From: Microbacterium sp. ET2 | Lineage (GTDB): Bacteria; Actinomycetota; Actinomycetes; Actinomycetales; Microbacteriaceae | DNA: 64,000 nucleotides | Direction: 5' to 3' | Assembly (NCBI RefSeq): GCF_030347395.1 | Contig: NZ_CP128170.1 | Coordinates: 1,302,001 to 1,366,000, forward strand | Shown: one piece after another, positions 8,132-16,718 of the stretch | Numbering within the stretch: position 1 is the first letter of the stretch | Layout: the number at the start of each line of letters is the position of its first letter | Position numbers and translations under genes: made by a program | Notes under the pieces: generated by a model | Database searches by the model: none | Told to the model about the DNA's origin: nothing | The model's input: only the letters and a program-made list of their open reading frames with translations

Positions 8132-9657
8132 CAGACACCGCCACTGCGACCGCGCCCGCGGGCGTCTTCCACGGTGACGGCCTCGCCGGCGGGGCGCGCC
8201 GCTGGCGCGGCATCCGCTACGCCCTCTCGACCGCCGGCGACGGCCGGTGGCGACCCTCCGAACCCGCCCCACCATCGCCCGGCCCCGTCGACGCGCGCGC
8301 GTTCGGACCCGCGGCTCCTCAGGGGCATACCCCCGCGGTCAAGCTCCCCGCCGACACCCCCACCGACGAGGACTGCCTGACGCTGAACATCTGGAGTCGG
8401 GATGCCGCGGGCGACGGCCCCGCGCCGGTGATGGTGTGGCTCCACGGCGGCGCCTACATCTTCGGGGCGAGCAGCCAGGCGATGTACGACGGCGCCGCGC
8501 TCGCGCGTGCCGGTGCCGTCGTCGTGACCGTCAACTACCGTATCGGCGCCCTGGGATTCCTCGACCTCACGCGCGTGTTCCCGGGCGAAGGGTTCACTGC
8601 GAACCCGGCGCTCGGCGACATCCTGCTGGCACTCCGGTGGGTGAAGCAGAACATCGCCGCGTTCGGTGGTGACCCCGACCGTGTGACGGTCTTCGGCGAG
8701 TCGGCCGGCGGGGGGCTCGTCACGACCCTGCTCACCACCCCGGCAGCCGAAGGCCTCTTCTGGCGGGCGATCGCGGAATCGTCGCCGGCGTCGAGCGTCT
8801 ACGACGCCGACCGCGCCGCGGGGATCGCCGACCGCATGCTCAGCGAGCTGGGCGTCTCCGACGTCACGGGACTCCGAGCGGCCGCCCCGGAGGCGATCGT
8901 CGCCGCGCAGATGGCGGTGTTCGCGGCGATCCCGGCGGCTGAGCCCGGCACGATCGCGTTCGCCCCCGTCATCGACGGCGATCTCGTGCCCGAAGCGCCC
9001 GCCGCGGTGCTCGCCCGCGGCGACGGACATCCGGTTCCGCTGCTCATCGGCACGAACCGCGACGAGGCGTCGTTGTTCCGCATGATGAAGTCGCCGCTGC
9101 TTCCCGTGGACGACGCGTCGATCGACCGCATGATCGCCGATCTGTCCCGCGAGCGACCCGAGCTCGAGGTGCCGTCGCGCGCCGAGGTGCACGCCGCCTA
9201 CGAGGGCGTGCGCCACCATGCCATCGGCATGGGCATCGCGCGCGACATCGGCTTCCGCATGCCGACGCTCTGGGTCGCCGAGGGCCACAGCCGTCGCGCA
9301 CCGACCTGGCTGTACCGCTTCGACCACGCCACCCCGATGCTCAAGCTGCTGCGCATCGGGGCGACCCACGGGTCGGAGCTGGCGTACGTCTGGGGTACCT
9401 TCGGCGTGAACTCCCCCGACATCACCTTCCGCCTCGGCGGACGGCACGACGCCGAGCGGATCGGCGAGCGCGTGCGCGAGCGCTGGGTGGCGTTCGCCGC
9501 AGGCGGGAGTCCGGATGCTACGGACGCCGAGGCCTGGCAGCCCTACGACACCGCCGAGCGGGCGACACTCGTCATCGAGACCGTCGACCGGGTCGTGCCC
9601 GACCTCGATCAGAAGCTGCGGGAGAGCTGGGGCGACACCGTTCTGGCCTTCCCCTGA
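8128..9657 (+). CDS. Type B carboxylesterase (para-nitrobenzyl esterase family)
   Basis: A 509-residue alpha/beta hydrolase from the ATG at 8128 (ATGA overlap with the regulator). EDCLTLNIW at 81-89 is the family signature, VWLHGGAY (103-110) supplies the oxyanion hole, FGESAGG carries the nucleophile Ser192, NRDEASLF the acidic region and ATHGSELAYVWG the catalytic His. No signal peptide is seen, so it acts in the cytoplasm. It hydrolyses carboxylic esters. Position after an exporter and its regulator suggests a xenobiotic-defence unit (pump plus detoxifying esterase), which is inference. Confidence 0.88.
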   Translation: MTDTATATAPAGVFHGDGLAGGARRWRGIRYALSTAGDGRWRPSEPAPPSPGPVDARAFGPAAPQGHTPAVKLPADTPTDEDCLTLNIWSRDAAGDGPAPVMVWLHGGAYIFGASSQAMYDGAALARAGAVVVTVNYRIGALGFLDLTRVFPGEGFTANPALGDILLALRWVKQNIAAFGGDPDRVTVFGESAGGGLVTTLLTTPAAEGLFWRAIAESSPASSVYDADRAAGIADRMLSELGVSDVTGLRAAAPEAIVAAQMAVFAAIPAAEPGTIAFAPVIDGDLVPEAPAAVLARGDGHPVPLLIGTNRDEASLFRMMKSPLLPVDDASIDRMIADLSRERPELEVPSRAEVHAAYEGVRHHAIGMGIARDIGFRMPTLWVAEGHSRRAPTWLYRFDHATPMLKLLRIGATHGSELAYVWGTFGVNSPDITFRLGGRHDAERIGERVRERWVAFAAGGSPDATDAEAWQPYDTAERATLVIETVDRVVPDLDQKLRESWGDTVLAFP

Positions 9658-9681
9658 GTGGGGCGCACGCGTGAGCCCGGG

Positions 9682-9687
9682 TAGCGT
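9682..9687 (+). promoter_or_regulatory. -10 hexamer for rnhA
   Basis: TAGCGT ends 6 nt before the GTG at 9694; no convincing -35 is seen. Confidence 0.45.
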
Positions 9688-9693
9688 ATCGGG

Positions 9694-10215
9694 GTGACCA
9701 GCTACACCGTTGCCACCGACGGCGCCTGCAAGGGCAACCCCGGCCCGACCGGCTGGGCGTGGGTCGGCGAGGACGGCCACTGGGCCGCCGGGTCGATCGC
9801 GCTCGGCACGAACAACATCGGCGAACTGACCGGCCTCCTCCGCGCGATCGAGGATCACCGCGAGGTCGCCGACCTCATCGTGCAGGCCGACTCGATGTAC
9901 GCCATCGACACGTACACGAAGTGGATGGACGGCCACCGCCGCCGCGGCTGGAAGACCTCGACCGGCTCGCCGACGAAGAATCGCGACCTCCTCGAGCAGC
10001 TGATCGCCGCGCGTGACGCGCGCCGAGCGGCAGGCCTCCCCGATGTCGTGCTTCAGCACGTGCGCGGCCACTCCGGCCACGTGCTCAACGCGTGGGCCGA
10101 TGAGCGCGCGGTGCGCGCCGCCGAGCACGCCGCCGAGGGCAAGGAGAGCGCCTGGTCGTCCCTGGGCTCGCACCCGAAGCTGGATGTCGCGACGGCGCCG
10201 AAGAACGGACGCTGA
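9694..10215 (+). CDS. rnhA: Ribonuclease HI
   Basis: A 173-residue RNase H fold that cuts RNA in RNA-DNA hybrids. The acidic catalytic set is visible: Asp9 in ATDGACKGNPG, Glu44 in NNIGELTGLL, Asp66 in VQADSMYAID and Asp136 in NAWADERA, with the HVRGHSGH loop before the last. Length is slightly above the bacterial norm (about 155) because of a C-terminal tail. The GTG start follows a TAGCGT hexamer by 6 nt with no Shine-Dalgarno, so the message is probably leaderless. Confidence 0.93.
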   Translation: MTSYTVATDGACKGNPGPTGWAWVGEDGHWAAGSIALGTNNIGELTGLLRAIEDHREVADLIVQADSMYAIDTYTKWMDGHRRRGWKTSTGSPTKNRDLLEQLIAARDARRAAGLPDVVLQHVRGHSGHVLNAWADERAVRAAEHAAEGKESAWSSLGSHPKLDVATAPKNGR

Positions 10216-10241
10216 CCGGCCCCGATGCGGCGCGGCGGTTC

Positions 10242-10247
10242 TAGCCT
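10242..10247 (+). promoter_or_regulatory. -10 hexamer for the hypothetical gene at 10254
   Basis: TAGCCT ends 6 nt before the GTG at 10254. Confidence 0.45.
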
Positions 10248-10253
10248 GGAACC

Positions 10254-11162
10254 GTGGCAGAGGAGCCCGACCGCCTGCGCTCTGAGGAACGCGCCGAGCT
10301 GCGCGCGCTCCAGCGGCGGGCGTACGGACCCGATGCCGACATCCACAGCGACCCCGCGGCGCTCGCCCGGTTGCGCGCGTTGGAGGCGGCCGGGTCGCTG
10401 CCGACGCCGCCGCCGGGTGATGACGGTCGCGCCGATGGCCGGTTCACCGACATGCCCGTCGAGGCCGGCGGCGCAGGCGCGACCGGCAGCGCAGGCGGCG
10501 ACCCGGTCGGGGCCGAACCCGGCGCCGACGCTGCGACAGCAGCATCCGCTCTCCCCCGTCGCGCCACCCGGCGGTCGACCCTGTGGCTCGTCACCGGCGG
10601 AGCCGCGCTGGTGGTCGCGGGCAGCGCTTTCGCCGCGTCGACCATCGGGCCGCCGTCGGCGGAGGGGGATGACCTCGCAGCCGTCCGACAGGAGGCCGCC
10701 GACGCCGCCGCGGAGCGCCTCGCACGCGACGACGACGCGCCTCATCGGAACCCCTACGAGCTCTACTTCGACGGGAAGCGGGACGAGGTCCTCACCCTGC
10801 CGGGCGCGGAGGGCGTCGCATCCCGCGTGGTGTACGACCAGTTCCGGCCCTACGGCACTCTCTACGGTCGCCTCGTCGGGGCGGGGCCGACCGAGGACGA
10901 CCGGTTCTGCATGATCGTGGAGAGCAGCCCCTCGGCGGTCACGGTCTGCCTCGATCCGGCGATCTGGGGGTTCGCCCCGCTGCCGAAGACCCTCGTCTTC
11001 CCCGCGCCGCAGTTCGACGCCGCCTCGCCGGGCGAGGTCGCCTACGTCGGGTACACCCTCGAGGCCGACGGGCAGGTCGTCGCGCGTCCGGGAGTCGATC
11101 CCGCGTCGGCATCCGAGCCCGAACCCATCCGCACGGCCGTGCCGGCGCCCGGCACCCAGTAG
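10254..11162 (+). CDS. Hypothetical membrane-anchored protein
   Basis: A 302-residue protein I do not recognise. It has a charged N-terminal segment (about 1-45), a low-complexity Ala/Gly linker, one transmembrane helix at about 110-128 (STLWLVTGGAALVVAGSAFAA), and an external C-terminal domain with one predicted beta-rich region (YELYFDGKRDEVLTL, DDRFCMIVESSPSAVTVCLDP) and two Cys residues that could form a disulfide. The arrangement is that of many actinobacterial proteins of unknown function. The GTG start is fixed by the -10 hexamer 6 nt upstream. No operon partner is seen. Confidence 0.75.
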   Translation: MAEEPDRLRSEERAELRALQRRAYGPDADIHSDPAALARLRALEAAGSLPTPPPGDDGRADGRFTDMPVEAGGAGATGSAGGDPVGAEPGADAATAASALPRRATRRSTLWLVTGGAALVVAGSAFAASTIGPPSAEGDDLAAVRQEAADAAAERLARDDDAPHRNPYELYFDGKRDEVLTLPGAEGVASRVVYDQFRPYGTLYGRLVGAGPTEDDRFCMIVESSPSAVTVCLDPAIWGFAPLPKTLVFPAPQFDAASPGEVAYVGYTLEADGQVVARPGVDPASASEPEPIRTAVPAPGTQ

Positions 11163-11190
11163 CCCGTCGTCACGCCGCCCCCGCGCCGCA

Positions 11191-11271
11191 CGCAACCGCG
11201 GGTCACGCGACCGACACCCCGGGGAACGGATGCCGCGGCGCGGCGTGTCGCCGATGATCCCCGCGGTTGCG
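11191..11271 (+). repeat. Structured intergenic repeat, copy A
   Basis: Perfect 12-bp outer arms CGCAACCGCGGG (11191-11202) and CCCGCGGTTGCG (11260-11271) enclose a symmetric 9/9-nt internal loop, then CGACAC (11212-11217) paired with GTGTCG (11245-11250), and a GCCGCGGCGCGGC core. It lies in the 143-bp gap between two convergent genes. It aligns with copies at 2724-2803 (inverted) and 47391-47469. A second small inverted repeat (GTTGCGC/GCGCAAC) follows at about 11265-11291. Confidence 0.75.
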
Positions 11272-11305
11272 CACGCGCGCAGCGCGCGCAACGCCGGCCC
11301 GCGCA

Positions 11306-11767
11306 TCACACCGCGGCGAGCCGGGCCTCCAGGGCGTCGATGGCGGGGCGCTGGCCCTTCACCAGGCGCTCGCGCGCCACGTCGAATCCGACCCACTCGA
11401 CCCGGTCGACCTCGGGGAACATCGCCTGCTTCCCCGACCGCGGCGGCCACTCCATCTCGAACTCGCCGAACCCCGCCGTCGGGGCGTCGAACCCCGCGCC
11501 GTCTCCGACGAACACGGTCACCCGCTTCCCGGACGAATACGGGTAGGTGCCGAGCTCGGCATAGGCCACGTCGGGCGCCGGGATACCCAGTTCCTCGTGG
11601 AACTCCCGCCGGGCGGCATCCAGCGGCGCCTCGTCGTCGCCGAACTCGCCCTTCGGGATCGACCACGCGCCGGCATCCTTCTTCGCCCAGTACGGCCCGC
11701 CCATGTGGGCGATGAGCACCTCGGGGTGCTCGCCGAGCCGGAAGAGGAGGATGCCGGCGCTGCGCAT
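11306..11767 (-). CDS. Nudix hydrolase
   Basis: A 153-residue protein with a complete Nudix box: Gly40, then Glu46, Arg54-Glu55, Glu58-Glu59 and Gly61 match GX5EX7REUXEEXGU exactly. The family cleaves nucleoside diphosphates linked to another group. The sequence (ILLFR..GEHPEVLIAHMGGPYWAKKDAGAWSIPKGEF) resembles small predicted NTP pyrophosphohydrolases with long N-terminal substrate loops. The ATG shares one base with the stop of the aldo/keto reductase gene, so they are co-transcribed. Substrate unknown. Confidence 0.88.
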   Translation of the reverse strand: MRSAGILLFRLGEHPEVLIAHMGGPYWAKKDAGAWSIPKGEFGDDEAPLDAARREFHEELGIPAPDVAYAELGTYPYSSGKRVTVFVGDGAGFDAPTAGFGEFEMEWPPRSGKQAMFPEVDRVEWVGFDVARERLVKGQRPAIDALEARLAAV

Positions 11768-12780
11768 CAGGTGAGGCGCTTCTTCGGCGACACCCCGTAG
11801 GTGTGCTCGGGGTCGGTGAACACCGCACCGCCGAGGGCGGTGTCGATCGCCGACGACGTGTCGGCGTCGAGGGTCACCCCCGAGGCCTTGACCGTGTCGG
11901 CGAGCTGCTCGGGGCGCGACGCCCCCACGAGCGCCGCGGCGACGTTGGGATTCTGCAGCACCCAGGCGATCGCGAGCTGCGGCATGGTGAGCCCCGCCTC
12001 TTCGGCGATCGGCTTCAGCCGCTGCACGGCCTCGAGCACCTCGTCGCGGAGGAATCCCTTGATGAACTGCGCGCCGCTCTTCTCATCCGTCGCGCGAGAC
12101 CCCTCGGGCACGGGCTGACCGGGCAGGTACTTCCCGCTCAGCACGCCCTGGGCCATCGGCGACCACACGATCTGCGAGATCCCGAGCTCCTCCGACGCCG
12201 GGACGACCTTGCCCTCGATGACCCGCCAGAGCATCGAATACTGCGGCTGGTTCGAGATGAGCTGGATGCCGAGGCTCTTCGCCAGGGCGTGGCCCTCGCG
12301 CAGCTGCTCGGCGGTCCACTCCGAGACGCCGATGTACAGGGCCTTGCCCTGTCGCACGACGTCGGCGAATGCCTGGAAGGTCTCCTCCAGGGGCGTTTCG
12401 TAATCGAAACGATGCGCCTGGTAAAGATCGACGTAGTCGGTGCCGAGGCGCTTCAGCGACCCGTTGATCGACTCCATGATGTGCTTGCGGCTGAGCCCGG
12501 TGTCGTTGGGGCCCCCGGGCCCGGTCGGGAAGTACACCTTGGTGAAGATCTCCAGCGACTCCCGACGCTGACCCTCCAGCGCCTTGCCGAGCACCACCTC
12601 GGCGGCGGTGTTGGCATAGGTGTCGGCGGTGTCGAAGGTGGTGATGCCGGCGTCGAGTGCGGCGTGCACCGTCTTCACCGCGGCATCGTCCTCGACCTGC
12701 GAGGCATGTGTCACCCAGTTGCCGTAGGTGATCTCCGAGACCTTCAGTCCGCTGTTTCCGAGATAGCGATATGCGACCAC
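11767..12780 (-). CDS. Aldo/keto reductase (potassium channel beta subunit-like)
   Basis: A 337-residue (alpha/beta)8 NADPH-dependent reductase. The catalytic tetrad region is FDTADTYAN (Asp, Tyr) with FTKVYF (Lys) and YQAHRFD (His). The C-terminal NVAAALVGASRPEQLADTV binds the NADPH phosphate. The subclass resembles YghZ/Kv-beta-type proteins by the YRYLGNSGLKVSEITYGNW opening. Start chosen at the GTG at 12780, preceded by GGAGG 7 nt upstream; the frame continues upstream but into the next gene. It reduces aldehydes or ketones in the cytoplasm. Confidence 0.88.
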   Translation of the reverse strand: MVAYRYLGNSGLKVSEITYGNWVTHASQVEDDAAVKTVHAALDAGITTFDTADTYANTAAEVVLGKALEGQRRESLEIFTKVYFPTGPGGPNDTGLSRKHIMESINGSLKRLGTDYVDLYQAHRFDYETPLEETFQAFADVVRQGKALYIGVSEWTAEQLREGHALAKSLGIQLISNQPQYSMLWRVIEGKVVPASEELGISQIVWSPMAQGVLSGKYLPGQPVPEGSRATDEKSGAQFIKGFLRDEVLEAVQRLKPIAEEAGLTMPQLAIAWVLQNPNVAAALVGASRPEQLADTVKASGVTLDADTSSAIDTALGGAVFTDPEHTYGVSPKKRLT

Positions 12781-12803
12781 GTGGGTCCTCCTTCGAGAGT
12801 GGT

Positions 12804-13733
12804 TCAGGGCACGCGGTAGCCGGCGGCACGGAACAGTTCGTACCACTCGGCCCGCGTGAGGGGGATGTCGGAACCGAGCGCGGCACCCTGCACACGCTCG
12901 ATCGTGGTGGTGCCGAGCACCACCTGCATGTTCGCCGGATGCCGGGTGATCCACGCCGTCGCGATGGCGATGGCCGGTACATCGTAGGCCTTGGCGAGGC
13001 GGTCGATCACGGCGTTCAACTCGGCGTAGTCGGGGGATCCGAGGAAGGTTCCGGTGAAGAATCCGGCCTGGAAGGGCGACCAGGCCTGCACCGTGATGCC
13101 GTGCAGTCGGCAGTAGTCGACGATCCCACCGCCGTCGATCACGACCGACTGGTCGGTGCCCGCCATGTTCGCCGCGACCCCCTGCGCGATGATCGGCGCG
13201 TGCGTGATCGACAGTTGGAGCTGGTTGGCGACGATGGGCTGGCGCACGGCGGTCTTCAGCAGCTCGATCTGGGCGGGAGTCTGGTTCGAGACGCCGAAGG
13301 CCCTGACCTTGCCCGCACTTTCGAGGTGATCGAACGCGCGGGCGACCTCCTCGGGCTCGACGAGCGCGTCCGGCCGGTGCAGGAGCAGGATGTCGATGTA
13401 GTCGGTCTTCAGCGCCTTCAGCGACCCCTCGACCGAGCTGACGAGATGGTCGTAGGAGAAGTCGAAGTACGGCCCCTCCCGCACGATTCCCGCCTTGGTC
13501 TGCAGAGTGATCTGCTCGCGCTCGGAGGAGGAGAGCTGAAGGGCCTCGGCGAAGCGCGACTCGCAGCCGTGCAGCTCTTTGCCGTAGACGTCGGCGTGGT
13601 CGAAGAAGTCGATCCCGACGTCACGGGCCGCACCGACGAGTGCGCGGACCTCGACGTCGGTCTTGTCGGCGATGCGCATGACACCGAGGACGACGTTGGG
13701 GGCGACACCTGCGCCCAGGGGGATCTTCCTCAT
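12804..13733 (-). CDS. Aldo/keto reductase (YdhF-like)
   Basis: A 309-residue reductase only 23 nt upstream of a second, distantly related one, so the two form an operon with the Nudix gene. Catalytic positions are in FFDHADVYGK (Asp, Tyr), LQTKAGI (Lys) and LLLHRPD (His). The conserved AFGVSNQTP and HPANMQVVLGTTTIERV segments follow. Similarity to E. coli YdhF (PRPDAL type) is seen in HRPDALVEPEEVA. Substrate unknown. An AGAGGA stretch precedes the ATG, and a TAGTGT hexamer lies about 50 nt upstream on this strand. Confidence 0.86.
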   Translation of the reverse strand: MRKIPLGAGVAPNVVLGVMRIADKTDVEVRALVGAARDVGIDFFDHADVYGKELHGCESRFAEALQLSSSEREQITLQTKAGIVREGPYFDFSYDHLVSSVEGSLKALKTDYIDILLLHRPDALVEPEEVARAFDHLESAGKVRAFGVSNQTPAQIELLKTAVRQPIVANQLQLSITHAPIIAQGVAANMAGTDQSVVIDGGGIVDYCRLHGITVQAWSPFQAGFFTGTFLGSPDYAELNAVIDRLAKAYDVPAIAIATAWITRHPANMQVVLGTTTIERVQGAALGSDIPLTRAEWYELFRAAGYRVP

Positions 13734-13833
13734 AGCGGTCCTCTTCTCGGCCTCTCGGCATCCGGAGCGTGCGTCCCCACACTAGGCGGTGCGCGCATCA
13801 GCCGTTCCGGCTGGACAACAGCCCGGCGAGCCG

Positions 13834-15831
13834 TCAGGCTTCGCCGTCTGACCCGTCACCCTCGAGCACGTCGCCTCGCAGGCGGAGTGCCCGCCGGAGG
13901 CTTCGCAGGAGCAGCAGGAAACCGCCGAGCGCGACGACGCTGCCGAGGAAGGGCGAAACCGCCACCTGCGCCGTGAGCTCCGGGCCGCCGTCGGCGACGG
14001 CCAGCAGAATGCCCATGAGCAGCAGGGCGATCCCGACGACGGTCACGGTGACCTGGCCGAGCAGACCGTCGAGCCAGCTGCGCTCGGTCGGGTTGGAGAA
14101 GCGGCGCAGTTGCACGACGAACGTGCCGTCCTCGAGAGACCGGCCGAGGTTCTCCATGCGGCGGGGCAGACGTCGAAGCTGCTCGACGAACAGCGCACCG
14201 TTGGACTGCGCCGACAGGAGCAGGTCGCGGGGGGTGTTCATCAAGCGCGCCGTGTGGGGGGCGCGGCTGAGCGCGTGGCCCACCATGTCGTAGTCCGCCT
14301 GCAGCCGCCGCATCGATCCTTCGAGGGACGCCAGGGTGCGGAAGACCAGCAGGAGCGACGGCGGCATGGCCAGTCGGTGAGCGCGTAGGACGTCGATCAG
14401 CGCCCGGAACACGTTCTGGTCGATCGTGCCGTTGTGGATGCGGGTCAGCACCACGCCGATGTCGTGCTGAAGCGCGGCGCGATCGGCCGACGTGCCTCGC
14501 GTCGGTGCGCAGAGGAGAAGGACGACGTCGGTGGCGGCGATGTCGTCTTCGTTCAGGATCGCGATGAGGAAGGGCACGAGGAGGTGGCGCATGCTGCGTT
14601 CGAGCACGCCGATGGCTCCGAAGTCGACGAGCGCAACGCTGTCGTCATCGCGCAGCACCAGGTTCCCGGGATGCAGGTCGGCGTGGAAGACGCCGCGGAC
14701 CGCGATCTGCTCGAACACGGCATCCACGACACCATCGGCGATCGCCACGGCGCGTTCGGGTGGAAGATCGCCGGGGGTCAGCCGACTGAACGGTGTTCCG
14801 GTCACCCGCTCGAGGACGAGCATGCGTGACGTGGTGAACTGCGCGTACACCTTCGGCACCACCACCTTCGAGTCGCTCGATCGGGCGGTGGCCCCGCGCA
14901 GCAGCTCGGTGTTCGTCGCCTCGACGCGGTAGTCGAGCTCCTCCCGCAGCGCGCGCGCGAACTCGACCACGAGGGCACGCAGTCCGTAGTCGCGGGCCCA
15001 CTCCATGCGACGTTCGGCGTCGGTGGCCAGACGCTCGAGGATGTCGAGATCCGTCGTCACCTGCGCGCGGGCCCGCGGTCGTTGGATCTTCACCACGACC
15101 TCCTCCCCCGACAGCAGGGTCGCCGCATGCACCTGGGCGACGGATGCGGCGGCGAGTGGATGCTTCTCCACCGAGGCGAACACCTCGTCCAGCGGCAGCC
15201 CGAGCCCGGCGGCGATCGCCGCCTCCGCCTCGGCCCACGGGATGGCGGTCGAATCCATCTGCAGCGTGGACAGGGCGCGGACGAACTCGGGCGGGAGGAC
15301 GTCCTCACGCGTGGACAGGGTCTGTCCGAGCTTGACGAAGGTCACCCCCGCCTGATTGAGGGCGGCGACGAGGGCTGTCGGCAGATCGTCGCCGTCACCG
15401 CGACGGTGGCGCTGGTAGAGCCCCAGCCCGTGTCGCGATCCGATGGCGACGATCTGCGCGTAACGGCGAGCGCGGTCGCGTCGCCGCAGGGCTTGGCGGA
15501 ACGCCGTGACCGGGTTGCGGAAACCTCGGGAGGGCCACAGGAATTCGACCGCCATGATGACGGCGACGACGATCGCGAGCATCCACCCGAGCGTGAGGGC
15601 GAGGAATGCCAGGGCGATGAAGCCCTGGACGGCGAACGTGAAGTCATCGTCGAGGACACCCGAGCGCTGCAGCATCCACAGCGCCACCGGCGCGCTGACG
15701 AGGAAGACGAGCACGGAGAGGATGAGCGCCCGGATCTCGCCGATCCTCCGGTCGAGAAGACGACGCGCCACCCACGTCGCGATGAGCGCGAACGCGATCG
15801 CGATCAGACCTACGATCACCCAGGCCGGCAT
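13834..15831 (-). CDS. UbiB/ABC1 atypical kinase family membrane protein
   Basis: A 665-residue protein with two or three N-terminal membrane helices, an ABC1/UbiB kinase-like core and two C-terminal helices (VTVTVVGIALLLMGILLAV and SPFLGSVVALGGFLLLL). The family's KxGQ motif is present in VTFVKLGQTLSTREDVLP, and the Ala-rich loop in AAASVAQVHAATL, VVVKIQRP (Lys) and HADLHPGNLVL (catalytic and metal site) follow. UbiB-family proteins are ATPases or kinases that support isoprenoid-quinone handling; here menaquinone would be the relevant quinone (inference). The promoter is unusually clear (15838-15866). Confidence 0.87.
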   Translation of the reverse strand: MPAWVIVGLIAIAFALIATWVARRLLDRRIGEIRALILSVLVFLVSAPVALWMLQRSGVLDDDFTFAVQGFIALAFLALTLGWMLAIVVAVIMAVEFLWPSRGFRNPVTAFRQALRRRDRARRYAQIVAIGSRHGLGLYQRHRRGDGDDLPTALVAALNQAGVTFVKLGQTLSTREDVLPPEFVRALSTLQMDSTAIPWAEAEAAIAAGLGLPLDEVFASVEKHPLAAASVAQVHAATLLSGEEVVVKIQRPRARAQVTTDLDILERLATDAERRMEWARDYGLRALVVEFARALREELDYRVEATNTELLRGATARSSDSKVVVPKVYAQFTTSRMLVLERVTGTPFSRLTPGDLPPERAVAIADGVVDAVFEQIAVRGVFHADLHPGNLVLRDDDSVALVDFGAIGVLERSMRHLLVPFLIAILNEDDIAATDVVLLLCAPTRGTSADRAALQHDIGVVLTRIHNGTIDQNVFRALIDVLRAHRLAMPPSLLLVFRTLASLEGSMRRLQADYDMVGHALSRAPHTARLMNTPRDLLLSAQSNGALFVEQLRRLPRRMENLGRSLEDGTFVVQLRRFSNPTERSWLDGLLGQVTVTVVGIALLLMGILLAVADGGPELTAQVAVSPFLGSVVALGGFLLLLRSLRRALRLRGDVLEGDGSDGEA

Positions 15832-15837
15832 AGGTCG

Positions 15838-15866
15838 ATTGTGTCAGTGCTAGCCGGCGGTGTCAG
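15838..15866 (-). promoter_or_regulatory. Promoter of the UbiB-family gene
   Basis: On the minus strand: CTGACA (-35, plus 15861-15866), 17-bp spacer, CACAAT (-10, plus 15838-15843), then 6 nt to the ATG at 15831. Both hexamers and the spacing are near-ideal, and the transcript would be leaderless. Confidence 0.6.
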
Positions 15867-15875
15867 GCGAGGCGC

Positions 15876-16718
15876 TCAGCCGTCCTTGCGAATCCACCGG
15901 AAGGTCAGTCGGGCGAGGATCAGTCCCACCACCAGCCAGATGAGAAGCGCGATGAGGGTCTCCTGGTGCTGCCAGGAGCCACCCGGCTCGGCGTCGGCGA
16001 AGACCTCGGGGAGGAAGACCGAGCGCATCCCCTGCGCGATCCACTTCAGCGGGAAGATCCCGGCGAAGTTCTGCAACCACTCCGGGAGGGTGTCGAAGGG
16101 GATGAACACCCCGGAGATGAACTGCAGCACCAGCACGATCGGTATCACGACAGCGGTGGCGCTCCGGCCGCTGCGGGGCAGGGCACTCAGGGCGATGCCC
16201 AGCACGCCGCAGGTGATGGCGCCGAGAAGGAACACCCAGGTGAAGGTCAGCCAGCGCTCGGGATCAGTGGGGAGCGCCACACCGAAGAACACCGCCGCGA
16301 TGACGAGCAGCAGAGCGGCCTGGAACACCCCGGTGACCAGCACCTGCCCGAGCTTGCCGATGAAGTACGACACCGGTGAGAGCGGCATGCCTCCCAGACG
16401 CTTGAGCGTGCCGTCGCTGCGCTCCATGGCGATGTCGATCGCCAGCAGCTGCGTGCCCGACAGCAGAAGGCCCGCGGCGAGCATGGCGGGGAGGTAATAC
16501 CCGGCGGCGGTGACCTCATCGGTGGGCGGGCCGAAGGTGCTGCTGCTGAAGGCGACCGCGAAGATGAACAGGAACAGCACGGGAAAGAGGAAGGTGAAGA
16601 ACACCGAGTCGCCCTGGCGGAAGTAGGCGCGCACCTCGAAGACGATGCGGCGGAGTCCCAGCCGGATGGTGCGGGCCGGACCGAATGAGACCTTGTGCGA
16701 CGCGCGGGTCGTGCTCAT
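15876..16718 (-). CDS. ABC-2 type exporter permease
   Basis: A 280-residue permease with about six membrane helices (VFFTFLFPVLFLFIFAVAF, GYYLPAMLAAGLLLSG and others), the conserved ERSDGTLKRLGGMPLSPVSYFIGKL loop of the DrrB/YadH type, and a GVFIPFDTLPEWLQ re-entrant segment. ATG at 16718 overlaps the stop of the ATPase gene as ATGA. The frame is open upstream inside the ATPase gene, but that part is not coding. It forms one exporter with the next gene, probably as a homodimer. Confidence 0.88.
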   Translation of the reverse strand: MSTTRASHKVSFGPARTIRLGLRRIVFEVRAYFRQGDSVFFTFLFPVLFLFIFAVAFSSSTFGPPTDEVTAAGYYLPAMLAAGLLLSGTQLLAIDIAMERSDGTLKRLGGMPLSPVSYFIGKLGQVLVTGVFQAALLLVIAAVFFGVALPTDPERWLTFTWVFLLGAITCGVLGIALSALPRSGRSATAVVIPIVLVLQFISGVFIPFDTLPEWLQNFAGIFPLKWIAQGMRSVFLPEVFADAEPGGSWQHQETLIALLIWLVVGLILARLTFRWIRKDG

